Notes: generated by a model from the sequence alone, not told the origin. A stretch of 64,000 nt of DNA from Microbispora sp. NBC_01189 (GCF_036010665.1 NZ_CP108581.1:379501-443500); one strand, 5' to 3'; positions 18,680 to 28,506 are shown, counted from the stretch's first letter. A program made the numbers and translations.

Positions 18680-21673
18680 TCAGGCCTCGGGGCTCCGCCG
18701 GCCGTCGTAGCCGAGCAGCCGCATGGCGACCTCCGGGTCCATGGCCGCCGCCAGAAGCTGGGCCCGCTCGGCCGCCCGGTCCCTGGCTTCCTCGGCCCGG
18801 CGCCGTCCCGCCTGCTGTGTGCGGACCAGCAGGATCGCCACCGCGATGCCGCCGACCACCGCGACCAGCGCGACCGTCAGCAGCACCGCCGTGCCCGCCG
18901 GGACGCCACCGGCGAACGCGGCGCCCCGCGCGCCCTGCGGCGAGGCGAACAGCAGCGCGCCGAGCAGCACGAAGAGCACCACCGCCACGGCGAGGCCGAT
19001 CACCGCCCACAACGCGCCGTACGACCGGCGCCGCGGCGCGGACGGCTGACCGAACGGCGCCTGCCCCGGCAACGGCGTCGCGGACGCCGGAGGCGGCGCG
19101 CCGTTCCACGGCACGAAGTCCGGTTGGGGCGGCTGCAACGGCTGCGGCAGATGCCCGTTGCCGCCTCCCACGCCGTTCGGCTGCGGGACGAGCACCGGCG
19201 TGCCCCCGCCGGAGGTGGCCACACCGGAGGAGGTCACGACGACCGACGCCTCCAGCGTCCGCGTCCGCGGAAGCGGCAGCTCGACCGGGACCTCGCTGTG
19301 GCCGCGATGCGCCTCCACCGCGGCCCTGTGATAGGTCTCGATCTCCTCGTAGAACTCGTCCGAGGCGTAGGCGGTGCCGTCGATCAGCGGCCCCATCCTG
19401 TTCTGGATGACCGCGACCACGTCGTCGCCGTTGAGCGTCTTGTGCTGTTCCAGCGCGTGCGCGACCGACAGCACCTCGCGGCGGTTCTCATGCAGCAGCT
19501 CGGCCGTCTTCTCCAGCAACCGGCTGAGGTTGAACTCGATCCGCTCGGGGAGCATGTCGGGCACCATCTCCTCGCGCGGGCCCGCCGCAGCACCCGTGCC
19601 GCCTGCCCCGGGCTGCGGCTGCGTCGCCTTGCCCTCGCGCAGGCCGAGCTCCTGCAGCGCGGGCAGCGAGGCGACCCCGATGCCCATGCCCCAGTGGGCC
19701 TCCATCATGCCGGTGATGGCGGTGGCGGACTGCAGGTCGCCGGAGACGCCGGAGGAGTTGTCCTCCCCGAAGAACATGCGCTCCCCCGCCAGCGAGGCGA
19801 GCGACACCATGATGTCGGCCTCGTACTCCGACTTCCACCGGGTGAACTGGTCCTCCGGCTTGATGCTGGCCACCATGCCGAGGTAGTCGGCGCCCTTCTC
19901 GATCGTCGCCAGGTCGATCTCCAGGTGGTGGCGCGTACGGTAGGCGGCGACGGCGTGGCAGGCCTCGTGCACCGCCACGGCGTGCCGCTCGCGCTCGATG
20001 TACTCGACGTCCTCCGGCGGCCCGAGCTGCTTGAGCCGCTTGGCCCGCATCACGTCCGACCAGGTGATGGTCTCCCGGCCGTCCCGGATCGCGGTGATCA
20101 GCGACTCGTTGACCAGGTCCTTGATCGTCGCGCCGGTGGCGTACGGGGTGATCGTGGCGAGCTTGTCGATCTGCGCGTCGGTGAGCTGGTGGCTGACCTT
20201 GTCGAAGTAGCCGTGGTAGGTGCGGATCCGGCCCGCCTTGGAGGGGTAGCCGACCTTGTAGATGCGGTCGATGCGGCCGGGGCGCAGCAGCGCCTCGTCC
20301 AGCGCCTCGGGCAGGTTGGTCGCCATCATGATGAGGATGCGGTATTTCGGCGGCGGCTTGGGCCGCATGCCGAGCAGCCTGCGCACATGCCGGTTGACGA
20401 AGCCGCGCGGCTTCTTCAGGCCGGAGATCTCGGTGAGCAGCGCCTCCAGGGTGCCCATCCCGCCACCGCCGCCCATGCCCCCGCCGTACATCAGGCGGTT
20501 GACGAAGGCGCCGGTGCGCGGCATCCGCGCGGGCTCGGCCGGACCGGCCGGACCGGCCGGACCGGCGGCGCCCCGGCCGAGCACGGTGCGGGTGTGCGGG
20601 TCGAGGTAGGCGAAGCCGTGGCAGCCGGCCCCCTCAAAGGAAGCAGGGCCGAAGGGAGCGGGAACCGAGCGGCCCCAGCCGCCCGGCCCGCCCTGGGCGA
20701 GCGCGCCGCGGTTGCCGAGCGAGTCGGCCTCGTCGAAGAAGACGATGACGCCGCCGTACCGCAGGGCCAGCTTGCGCAGCTTGCGGAAGAGCGACTTGAC
20801 CTTGAGCACGCCGACGCCGAAGAACATGTTGATGAACGCGCCCGGGTCCACGAAGACGTACGGCTTGCCGGTGGAGCCGGCGACCGCCTCGGCCATCAGG
20901 GTCTTGCCGGTGCCGGGCGGGCCCCACAGCAGGATGCCGCTCGGCACGTAGCCGCCCCTGGCCTCGATCTCGTCCGGCTTCTCCAGGAAGACGATGTTCT
21001 CCTTGACGCGCTCGACCACGTGGTCCTGGCCCCAGACGTCGGCGAACCGCGTCTTGATGTCGTCGGGGTAGTAGACGTCCACGCCGCCGCGGGACAGGAA
21101 CCAGAAGATCGCGACGAACTGCCCGACGGCGAGCACCATCAACAGCATGACCTGCAGGACCATGGGGAGGAAGCCCCACACCGTGGCCGGCACGTTGAAC
21201 AGCGCCTGCAGCGGCGAGGTCTGCTGCACCTTGGCGAGCACCAGCGCGATGACCACGATCCAGACGACCCACTTGATCGCCCGTGCGATGCGGTAGCGGT
21301 TCCAGTCGTTGAACCTGCGGTGCGTCCAGCGGTTCCAGCCGCCGAAGACGCCGCGCGTCCAGAACCGGTGGTATCCGGCCGAGCGCTCACTGATCAGGAA
21401 GTGGATCTGCCGGAGCACTTCGAGACCCGCCAGCCAAAGGACCCAGGACGCGTTCCGCACCGTCAGCAGGAAGGCGTCGGAGAAGGAGATGATGCCCTCG
21501 TAGGTGGCGATCTCGTTCCAGAGCAGTACGCCGAACGCGACGGCGAGCAGGATCAGGAACTTGCTCCTGTCCCACAGCGGCAGTCGTTTCCGGGTGCGCG
21601 GGTCGCGGTCCTCGGGACCCGACCCCGGTTCGCGAAGCCCCTCGTGGTGCTTGGGTGGGAGGGCCGTGCTCAT
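18680..21673 (-). CDS. FtsH-like membrane AAA+ protease with HEACH site, domain insert and extended C-terminus
   Basis: 997 residues, much longer than FtsH (about 650). Hydrophobic segments near 39-52, 66-84, 131-150 and 170-195 anchor the N-terminus. Walker A is GPPGTGKT (251-258) and Walker B VIVFFDEAD (309-317). The AAA domain then carries an insert of about 110 residues (325-435, Gly/Pro-rich). The second region of homology follows (ATNLPEALDEALLRPGRIDR). The zinc site reads H569-EAC-H573, with Cys where FtsH has Gly. The distal acidic ligand is probable in SSGVSGDLQSAT. After the peptidase domain come about 200 low-complexity residues and two more hydrophobic segments. It lies 13 bp after a lipoprotein gene, so the two are probably an operon at the membrane. 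Confidence 0.85.
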   Translation of the reverse strand: MSTALPPKHHEGLREPGSGPEDRDPRTRKRLPLWDRSKFLILLAVAFGVLLWNEIATYEGIISFSDAFLLTVRNASWVLWLAGLEVLRQIHFLISERSAGYHRFWTRGVFGGWNRWTHRRFNDWNRYRIARAIKWVVWIVVIALVLAKVQQTSPLQALFNVPATVWGFLPMVLQVMLLMVLAVGQFVAIFWFLSRGGVDVYYPDDIKTRFADVWGQDHVVERVKENIVFLEKPDEIEARGGYVPSGILLWGPPGTGKTLMAEAVAGSTGKPYVFVDPGAFINMFFGVGVLKVKSLFRKLRKLALRYGGVIVFFDEADSLGNRGALAQGGPGGWGRSVPAPFGPASFEGAGCHGFAYLDPHTRTVLGRGAAGPAGPAGPAEPARMPRTGAFVNRLMYGGGMGGGGGMGTLEALLTEISGLKKPRGFVNRHVRRLLGMRPKPPPKYRILIMMATNLPEALDEALLRPGRIDRIYKVGYPSKAGRIRTYHGYFDKVSHQLTDAQIDKLATITPYATGATIKDLVNESLITAIRDGRETITWSDVMRAKRLKQLGPPEDVEYIERERHAVAVHEACHAVAAYRTRHHLEIDLATIEKGADYLGMVASIKPEDQFTRWKSEYEADIMVSLASLAGERMFFGEDNSSGVSGDLQSATAITGMMEAHWGMGIGVASLPALQELGLREGKATQPQPGAGGTGAAAGPREEMVPDMLPERIEFNLSRLLEKTAELLHENRREVLSVAHALEQHKTLNGDDVVAVIQNRMGPLIDGTAYASDEFYEEIETYHRAAVEAHRGHSEVPVELPLPRTRTLEASVVVTSSGVATSGGGTPVLVPQPNGVGGGNGHLPQPLQPPQPDFVPWNGAPPPASATPLPGQAPFGQPSAPRRRSYGALWAVIGLAVAVVLFVLLGALLFASPQGARGAAFAGGVPAGTAVLLTVALVAVVGGIAVAILLVRTQQAGRRRAEEARDRAAERAQLLAAAMDPEVAMRLLGYDGRRSPEA

Positions 21674-21686
21674 ATGAGGGGCTCCT

Positions 21687-22388
21687 TCACGGATTGATAA
21701 TGCGCTTGACCTTGAAGGACTTGACGATCGCGGCGATCTCCGCCGCCCGCTGGCGGTAGCACGCGGGCGAGCAGCGGATGAGAAGGGTGGAGGCCGTGGC
21801 CCCGTCGGCCGACAGATAGGCGGTCTTGTCGAACGTCTGCACCGGCCCCTCCCCCACCCGGTAGTTGTAGACGGTGTGGACGCCCTTGACCCCGTCCACG
21901 ATGGGCAGCACCTCGTCGTCCAGCAGTTCGAAGCCGGACAGACCCTCGGTCTCCAGTTCCTTCTGCTGGTCCTCCGTCAGCGGCACCGGCATCGGCGGGG
22001 ACACGCGCAGCAGGTTGAGCGACGCCGCGTTCTGCTTGTCCTCGCTGAGCTTCTCCACCTTGGCGAACACGAAGGGTTTGTCCTCGCCGCTCACCGCGCC
22101 CCGGATGAGGTGCAGGATCGACGGCTGGTCGTGGGCGTCGAAGGCGGCCGTCCAGAAGGCCTGTTTCGCGAGCTGGGCGGTGGCCGATCCCGTGTCGCCG
22201 AAGAGCTGCCGGTCGATCGTCTTCTGGTCGATCTGACGCCATGCGACGGGGACCTTGAAGTAGGTGTCGCCCGCGTCGTCGTGTACGTAGGTGTACTGGG
22301 GGCCGGCACAGCCGGACAGCACGGAGGCGGCCAGCGCCGCCCCTGCGACCGTTCCCACCACCCCTGTCCTTACCCTCGGTCTTTCCAC
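21687..22388 (-). CDS. Lipoprotein linked to the FtsH-like protease
   Basis: 233 residues from GTG 22388. A signal peptide with lipobox LSGC (C27) predicts a lipid-anchored extracellular protein. The mature part begins AGPQYTYVHDDAGDTYFKVPVAWRQID and resembles PsbP-like or Mog1-like small ligand-binding folds found in many actinobacterial lipoproteins. That is a pattern impression, not a firm assignment. Two cysteines in the C-terminal IRCSPACYRQ may form a disulfide. The 13-bp gap to the FtsH-like gene suggests co-transcription, perhaps as an extracytoplasmic partner of the protease. Confidence 0.8.
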   Translation of the reverse strand: MERPRVRTGVVGTVAGAALAASVLSGCAGPQYTYVHDDAGDTYFKVPVAWRQIDQKTIDRQLFGDTGSATAQLAKQAFWTAAFDAHDQPSILHLIRGAVSGEDKPFVFAKVEKLSEDKQNAASLNLLRVSPPMPVPLTEDQQKELETEGLSGFELLDDEVLPIVDGVKGVHTVYNYRVGEGPVQTFDKTAYLSADGATASTLLIRCSPACYRQRAAEIAAIVKSFKVKRIINP

Positions 22389-22730
22389 CAGGGCCCAACC
22401 TCCGCTTTGCGGGTCTACGAGGTAGTAGTGCCCGTTCTCAAATCGTTCTTCTCACGGTAGATCCGCGACGCCTCGGAAAACTAGACCGAATCTTTTCCGG
22501 ATTCACCGTCCTCCTGTTACATGGAGGTTGCACGGCACCGTACCGGCCTGCCGGCAAGGCGGCGCGTCACGGATGGCGATACCCACCGGAGAGCGGCCGG
22601 AAGCGGTCCGCGGCCATGAGACGTCCGTCCGGACGCGAGAACTCTTCGGCGGAAGGTGTAACGCCTCGGCGGCCGGAACACGACAACCTGAGTGCATGCC
22701 GTCAGATTCACCGCGGAGGGACCGGATGCC
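22389..22730. promoter_or_regulatory. Divergent intergenic region with an inverted repeat
   Basis: This non-coding stretch of about 340 bp separates the leftward lipoprotein/protease operon from the rightward AhpD-like gene. It is less GC-rich than its surroundings. It contains an inverted repeat CGGAAAA (22474-22480) and TTTTCCG (22493-22499) with a 12-nt spacer. The repeat could be an operator or a weak hairpin. No clear -10/-35 pair could be assigned, and no RNA gene was recognised. Confidence 0.35.
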
Positions 22731-23057
22731 ATGGAGCAGGCCCACGGAGAGGACGGCGTCGCCGAAGGGCCGGACGACGTCTTCGGCGAAATGGCGGAAC
22801 GCATGTTCGCGGAGGTGTGGTCCCGGCCGGTCCTCTCGGACCGGGACCGCCGCCTGCTGCTGGTGGGCCTCCTCGTGGGCCAGGGCATGGACGAGGCGCT
22901 GGAGCGCCACCTCGACACCGCCCTGCGGTCGGGCGAGCTGACCCCGGCCGAGCTGCGCGAGACCGTCGTGTTCCTGACCCTGTACGCCGGATGGCCCCGG
23001 GCGGCCCGGCTCAGCGCCCAGGTGGAGAGGCTGATCCGCCGCACCGCCCGCGCGTGA
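22731..23057 (+). CDS. Carboxymuconolactone decarboxylase/AhpD-like protein
   Basis: 108 residues from ATG 22731 (MEQAHGEDGVAEG), with GGAGGG upstream; GTG 22692 is an alternative. The all-helical pattern LSDRDRRLLLVGLLVGQGMDEALERHLDTALRSG, then LTPAELRETVVFLTLYAGWPRA, is that of the carboxymuconolactone decarboxylase family. The AhpD-type CxxC redox motif is absent, so a thiol-peroxidase-adaptor role is unlikely. It more resembles the gamma-carboxymuconolactone decarboxylase subgroup. The substrate is unknown, and no aromatic-degradation partner is adjacent. The SDR gene follows 34 bp downstream. Confidence 0.75.
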   Translation: MEQAHGEDGVAEGPDDVFGEMAERMFAEVWSRPVLSDRDRRLLLVGLLVGQGMDEALERHLDTALRSGELTPAELRETVVFLTLYAGWPRAARLSAQVERLIRRTARA

Positions 23058-23091
23058 CCCGGCGCGGCGGCGGGATGGGTACGCTGCCGTC

Positions 23092-23841
23092 ATGCCCACC
23101 GCACTCATCACCGGCGCGACCGCCGGGATCGGCGCCGCCTTCGCCCGGCGCCTGGCAGCCGACGGGTTCTCCCTGGTCCTGGTGGCCCGCGACGAGGAGC
23201 GGCTGACCGCCTCCGCCGAGGCGCTGCACAAGAGGTACGGCGTGACGGCCGAGACGCTACGCGCCGACCTGACCACCGAGGAGGGGCTGGCGGCCGCCGA
23301 GGAGCGACTGCGCTCGGGCGTGGACCTGCTGGTCAACAACGCCGGGTTCGGGCATCCGGGGGGATTCCTCGACACCCCCATGGACGACGAGGCCCGGATG
23401 CTGCGGCTGCACTGCGAGGCGGTGCTGCGGCTGACCCGGGCGGGCCTGCCGTACATGATCTCCAAGGGCCGCGGCGGGGTCGTCAACGTGGCCTCGGTCG
23501 CGGCGTTCCTGCCCGGAGGCACCTACAGCGCGTCGAAGGCGTGGGTGGTGAACTACAGCACCTCGGCGGCCGCCCTGGTCGGCCGCCGCGGCGTGCGGGT
23601 GATGGCGCTGTGCCCGGGGTTCGTGCGGACGGAGTTCCACGGCCGGGCCCGGCTCGACATGTCCCATCTGCCGTCCTTCGCGTGGCTGTCGGCCGACCGC
23701 GTCGCCGCCGACGCGATGCGCGACCTCGCCCGGGGGGCGTGGGTGAGCATTCCGTCGGCCCGCTACAAGGCGGTCGTGGCGATCCTGCGGCTGCTGCCGC
23801 TCAACCTGCTCGGCCGGATAGCGCGGGTGCGCTACCGCTGA
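23092..23841 (+). CDS. Short-chain dehydrogenase/reductase
   Basis: 249 residues. This is a classical SDR: cofactor motif TGATAGIG (7-14), NNAG (82-85), and catalytic Ser135, Tyr145 and Lys149 (YSASK). The Arg/Asp after strand 2 (VARDEERL) favours NADP(H). The C-terminus is hydrophobic (VVAILRLLPLNLLGRIARVRYR), like SDRs acting on lipids or steroids near a membrane. The substrate is not identifiable. The gene ends 1 bp from the convergent nucleotide-sugar dehydrogenase-like gene. Confidence 0.85.
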   Translation: MPTALITGATAGIGAAFARRLAADGFSLVLVARDEERLTASAEALHKRYGVTAETLRADLTTEEGLAAAEERLRSGVDLLVNNAGFGHPGGFLDTPMDDEARMLRLHCEAVLRLTRAGLPYMISKGRGGVVNVASVAAFLPGGTYSASKAWVVNYSTSAAALVGRRGVRVMALCPGFVRTEFHGRARLDMSHLPSFAWLSADRVAADAMRDLARGAWVSIPSARYKAVVAILRLLPLNLLGRIARVRYR

Positions 23842-23842
23842 G

Positions 23843-25081
23843 TCAGAGCCGCTCGACGTTCGGGCCGCGGCAGCGGCCCCGGGTGTCGAAGACGAACCGG
23901 CTCGCCCGCTGGACCAGGTCGTAGTCGTAGCAGTCGGGCGCGCCGAGCACCACGACCACGTCCGCGCGCGCCAGTTCGGCGGCGTCCGGCTCGACGACCT
24001 CGACGCCCGCGGGCACGAGCAGGTCGCCGGCGCGGGAGTCGGCGGCCCGGGGATCGGCGGCCCGCACCCGGGCGCCGAGCCGGCACAGCGACTTGGCCAC
24101 CTCCACGGGCGTCAGGCCGAGCAGCAGGATCCGGCTGCCCCGGACCGCGCGGCACCGCCGGTTGAGTGCGAGGCCGATCCGGTCCACCACGTACGCCGGC
24201 ATGTGCGCGTTGACGTCGTTGGCCGCCTCGACCAGCCGGAAGCCGCGCCCGGCGCGGCCCCTCACCGCCCACGGCACGTACGCCACGTCGACCGGCAGGC
24301 AGGAGCCGGGCAGGCCCGGCCCGGGCCGCGCGCCCGACCGGCCGTACGGGGTGGTGGCGGCGGCCTCGGCGGCCTCCCACACGTCGACGCCGAGTTGCCC
24401 GGCGAAGATCGCCAGCTCGTTGGCCAGGGCGGCGTCCAGGTGCGCGCGGGCGCCTTCCAGCAGGGCGCACAACTCGGCGACACGGGGCGAGGACACCGGC
24501 ACGGTCTCGCGCACCAGCCGCCCGTAGAGGTAGGTCACGGCCCGCAGCGAGGCCGGGCCGACGCCCGACACGACCTTCGGCGTGTTCCCGATCCGCCAGC
24601 GGGGGTTGCCGGGCTCGGCGCGGCGCGGGCTGTGGCCGAGGTGGAAGTCCTCCCCCGCACGCAGCCCCGACCCGCGTTCCAGGATCGGCCCGACGAACTC
24701 CTCGGTGGTGCCGGGGTAGGCGGCGGTCTCCACCACGACGGTCGCCTCCGGGCGTACGAAGGGGGCGACGCGACCGGCGGCCGTGCCGAGCGGGCCGAGG
24801 TCGGGCGCACCGTCCCGCATCCGCACGGCGACGGTGAGCACGCAGAAGTCGAATCCGGACGCGTCGGCGGCGTCGGCGCTGGCGGTGTAGCGGCCGGAGG
24901 CGTGCGCGGCGGCGAGCTCGCCCGCGCCGACGCCCTCCACGCAGGGCTCCCCCGCGTTCAGCCGCTTGACCCGCCACTCGTCCTCGTCGAGGCCGACCAC
25001 GCGGAACCCGGCCTCCGCGGCGCGCGTCGCGAGGGGCAGGCCGGCCGGGCCCTGGCCCACGACCACCAGCTTCTCCGCCAT
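23843..25081 (-). CDS. UDP-sugar 6-dehydrogenase-family protein with altered active site
   Basis: 412 residues from ATG 25081. The Rossmann motif GQGPAG (9-14), VETAAYPGTTEE, GNTPKVVSG and the nucleophile block GPGLPGSCLPVD (C261) are those of UDP-GlcNAc/ManNAc 6-dehydrogenases. Other invariant catalytic positions are changed. The Glu of FSPERxxPG is R153. In the segment aligned to MxKxxENTxR...LVNELA, the lysine is A206 and the asparagine is G210. NAD binding and the thiol may therefore persist without normal four-electron oxidation. A GT4 glycosyltransferase and a WecA-like protein lie divergently across about 165 bp, suggesting a joint role in envelope glycan synthesis or its control. Confidence 0.75.
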   Translation of the reverse strand: MAEKLVVVGQGPAGLPLATRAAEAGFRVVGLDEDEWRVKRLNAGEPCVEGVGAGELAAAHASGRYTASADAADASGFDFCVLTVAVRMRDGAPDLGPLGTAAGRVAPFVRPEATVVVETAAYPGTTEEFVGPILERGSGLRAGEDFHLGHSPRRAEPGNPRWRIGNTPKVVSGVGPASLRAVTYLYGRLVRETVPVSSPRVAELCALLEGARAHLDAALANELAIFAGQLGVDVWEAAEAAATTPYGRSGARPGPGLPGSCLPVDVAYVPWAVRGRAGRGFRLVEAANDVNAHMPAYVVDRIGLALNRRCRAVRGSRILLLGLTPVEVAKSLCRLGARVRAADPRAADSRAGDLLVPAGVEVVEPDAAELARADVVVVLGAPDCYDYDLVQRASRFVFDTRGRCRGPNVERL

Positions 25082-25246
25082 GGGACGACTGTAGGAGCGG
25101 CCGCGCCGCCCGCCCCGCGATTGCCGGACGGACCGCTGTAAGGCTTGGGTACGGATACGGAAAAGTCTCTTCCGGCGCCGTCTGGGTGTCCGGTCGCGGC
25201 GGGACGGGCGGGCTAGCTTCTCCGACATGATCAGGGAGCAGCCGAC

Positions 25247-26416
25247 ATGAAACCGGACGACCGGATTCGGGTCATGGAGATAATCGCCCGGATGAACGTG
25301 AGCGGGCCCGCCACCCAGGTCACAGGGCTGTGCGAGCGGCTGAGCCCGGTGGAGTTCGACCACCGGCTCTACACCGGCTACGTGGACGGCGGCGAGGGCG
25401 ACCATCTGCAGCTTCGCGACGCGACGATCCCGGTCCACCGGGTGCCGGGCCTCGGCCGGGCGATCAAACCGGCCGACGACTACCGCGCCCTGTTCGGGCT
25501 GGCCAACGCGATGCGCGAGTTCCGGCCGCACATCGTGCACACCCGGACCACCAAGGCCGGCGCGCTGGGCCGCCTCGCGGCCCGCCTGTCGGGCGTGGGC
25601 GCGGCCCGCGTGCACACCTACCACGGCCATCTCCTGGACGGCCGGCTCTCACGCCTGCGCCGGGCGGTCTACACCCGCACCGAGCGCCGCCTCGCGTCGA
25701 TGACCGACCGCATCGTCACCGTCGGCGCCCGGGTGCGCGACGACCTCCTCGCCGCCGGGATCGGCCGGCCCGAGCAGTACGTGGTCATCCCCCCGGGCAC
25801 CCGTCTCGGCCCGCTTCCCGACCGCGGGCGGGCGAGGGCCGCGCTGGGGGTCCCGCTCGACGCGCCGGTCGTGGCGTACGTCGGGCGGCTGAAGAAGGCC
25901 AAGCGGCCGGACCGGCTCGCGGAGGTCGCCGAGGCGGTCCTCGCGCGGCTGCCCGGCGCGCGGTTCCTCGTGTGCGGCGGCGGCGAGCTCAAGGAGGAGC
26001 TGGAGCGGGCCGTCATGCCGATGTGGGACTCCTTCCGCCTGCTCGGCTGGCGCCGCGACGTCGAGACGGTGTACGCGGCGGCGGACGTGATGCTGCTCAC
26101 CTCCGACAGCGAGGGCACGCCGCTCTCGCTCGTGGAGGCCGGCATGGCGGGCCTGCCCGCCGTGGCCACGCGGGTGGGCAGCGTGCCCGAGATCGTGATG
26201 GACCGCCGCACGGGGTTCCTCACCGAACCCGACGCGGACGAGATGGCCGACCACCTCGTGCGGCTCCTGGTGGATCCCGGCCTGACCCGGCGGATGGGCG
26301 AGGCGGCCCGCGCGTGGACCTGCCGGGCGTTCGGCGTGGACCGGCTGGTGGCCGACACCGAGGCGCTCTACCGCACGCTGCGCGGCGCGGCGCGGTCGGA
26401 GGTGGGCAGCCGGTGA
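25247..26416 (+). CDS. GT4-family glycosyltransferase
   Basis: 389 residues from ATG 25247 (GGGAG 9 nt upstream). It shows a GT-B fold: an N-terminal acceptor domain with the glycine-rich MNVSGPATQV and HTRTTKAGALGRLAARLSGV, then a C-terminal nucleotide-sugar domain with VAYVGRLKKAKRPDRL. The E-x7-E motif is SDSEGTPLSLVEAGMAGLP. It appears catalytically complete, unlike its two neighbours. It overlaps the WecA-like gene by 4 bp (GTGA), which implies coupled expression. It is probably a retaining transferase working on a lipid-linked or small acceptor at the cytoplasmic membrane face; the sugar is unknown. Confidence 0.85.
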   Translation: MKPDDRIRVMEIIARMNVSGPATQVTGLCERLSPVEFDHRLYTGYVDGGEGDHLQLRDATIPVHRVPGLGRAIKPADDYRALFGLANAMREFRPHIVHTRTTKAGALGRLAARLSGVGAARVHTYHGHLLDGRLSRLRRAVYTRTERRLASMTDRIVTVGARVRDDLLAAGIGRPEQYVVIPPGTRLGPLPDRGRARAALGVPLDAPVVAYVGRLKKAKRPDRLAEVAEAVLARLPGARFLVCGGGELKEELERAVMPMWDSFRLLGWRRDVETVYAAADVMLLTSDSEGTPLSLVEAGMAGLPAVATRVGSVPEIVMDRRTGFLTEPDADEMADHLVRLLVDPGLTRRMGEAARAWTCRAFGVDRLVADTEALYRTLRGAARSEVGSR

Positions 26417-27219
26417 CACCCCTGCTGACCGCCGCGCTCGCCGGTGCCGCCGGCTGCCTGCTCGCCGCCGCGGCCCTGCGCCCGGTCCGCCGTACGATCC
26501 CCTATCTGGGCGGGATGACGCTCGCGGCGGTGACGGCCGGCGCCACGCTGGCCGGCACTGGGGCGGCCCTCGGCCCGCCGGACCGGCGGGTGTGCGCGGT
26601 TCTGCTGGCCGCCGCGGCGGTGGCGCTGCTCGGCCTGATCGAGGACGTGGGGGCGCTGCCGCTCGCCACGCGCCTGATCGTGGAGTCGGTCGCGGCGGGC
26701 GGGGTCGTGCTGTGCGGCGTGCAGGTCACGCTGACGGGCGACTGGCCGGACGGCCCGGTGAGCGTGATGTGGATCGTCGCGATGACCGGCGCCCACGCGC
26801 TGCTCGACCGGCTCGGCGGCGCGCTCGCCGGGTTCGCCGCCGTCACCGGCGCGGGTATCGCGGGCGCGGCGCTCCTGCTCGCCGACCCGGCCCTCGCGGT
26901 GTGCGCGGCCGTCCTGTCCGGCGCCTGCCTGGGGTTCCTCCCGTACGGGAGGAGGCGAGGCAGGGTGCGTCTCGGGCCGTCCGCTGCGCTGTTCGCCGGA
27001 TTCGCCCTGACCTGTCTTCCCGTCGCGCTCGCCGCGGGACGCGGCCCGGCCGCGATGACGGCCGGGATGCTGGCTCCCGCGCTGGCGCTCGTGCTGGGAG
27101 CCGGGCTCTACGGCGTCCGCCCCCGGCGGTGGGCCGGGGGCGGACAGCGGGGCGTGTCAGGGGACGCCCGCCGCGGTGTGCGCCAGGGCGGGCGTCAGGG
27201 TGTGCGCCGCGGCGCCTGA
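26413..27219 (+). CDS. WecA/MraY-like membrane protein with degenerate active site
   Basis: 268 residues, about eight hydrophobic helices, starting at GTG 26413 in GTGA overlap with the GT4 gene. The order of blocks follows polyprenyl-phosphate sugar-1-phosphate transferases: a GG block (PYLGGMTLA), GLIEDVGALPLATRL where active enzymes have DD, ALLDRLGGALAG where they have NLxDGxDGLA, and FLPYGRRRGRVRLGPSAALF where they have FLxYN...GDxGS. Thus one Asp of DD, the Asn of NLxDG, and the Asp of GDxGS are lost. The charged C-terminal tail (240-268) is a Gly/Arg/Gln repeat. It probably binds a lipid or partner without transferring sugar phosphate, or is a decayed enzyme. Confidence 0.65.
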   Translation: MTPLLTAALAGAAGCLLAAAALRPVRRTIPYLGGMTLAAVTAGATLAGTGAALGPPDRRVCAVLLAAAAVALLGLIEDVGALPLATRLIVESVAAGGVVLCGVQVTLTGDWPDGPVSVMWIVAMTGAHALLDRLGGALAGFAAVTGAGIAGAALLLADPALAVCAAVLSGACLGFLPYGRRRGRVRLGPSAALFAGFALTCLPVALAAGRGPAAMTAGMLAPALALVLGAGLYGVRPRRWAGGGQRGVSGDARRGVRQGGRQGVRRGA

Positions 27220-27237
27220 GAGACCGGCGCCCGGGGC

Positions 27238-28458
<1,221 letters not shown>

Positions 28459-28490
28459 GCCAGTCCTTCGCGCTTGCGAGTCAAGAGCAA

Positions 28491-28506
28491 GTGGATACGT
28501 TTTCAT
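28491..28506. promoter_or_regulatory. Second LacI-type operator candidate (msiK side)
   Basis: GTGGATACGTTTTCAT matches the other candidate operator (28568-28583) at 12 of 16 positions and is itself an imperfect palindrome around ACGT. It lies 33 bp upstream of the msiK start codon, where a repressor could block the msiK promoter. The centre-to-centre distance to the other site is 77 bp. Confidence 0.45.

Noticed and set aside
18680..21673. FtsH-like gene as canonical FtsH
   Set aside because: The length, the HEACH motif, the insert and the C-terminal extension differ; a family name is given but not the gene symbol.
24203..25141. Long plus-strand open frame opposite the UDP-sugar dehydrogenase-like gene
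   Set aside because: Shadow of the minus-strand gene; composition is His/Arg/Gly-rich and there is no homology pattern.
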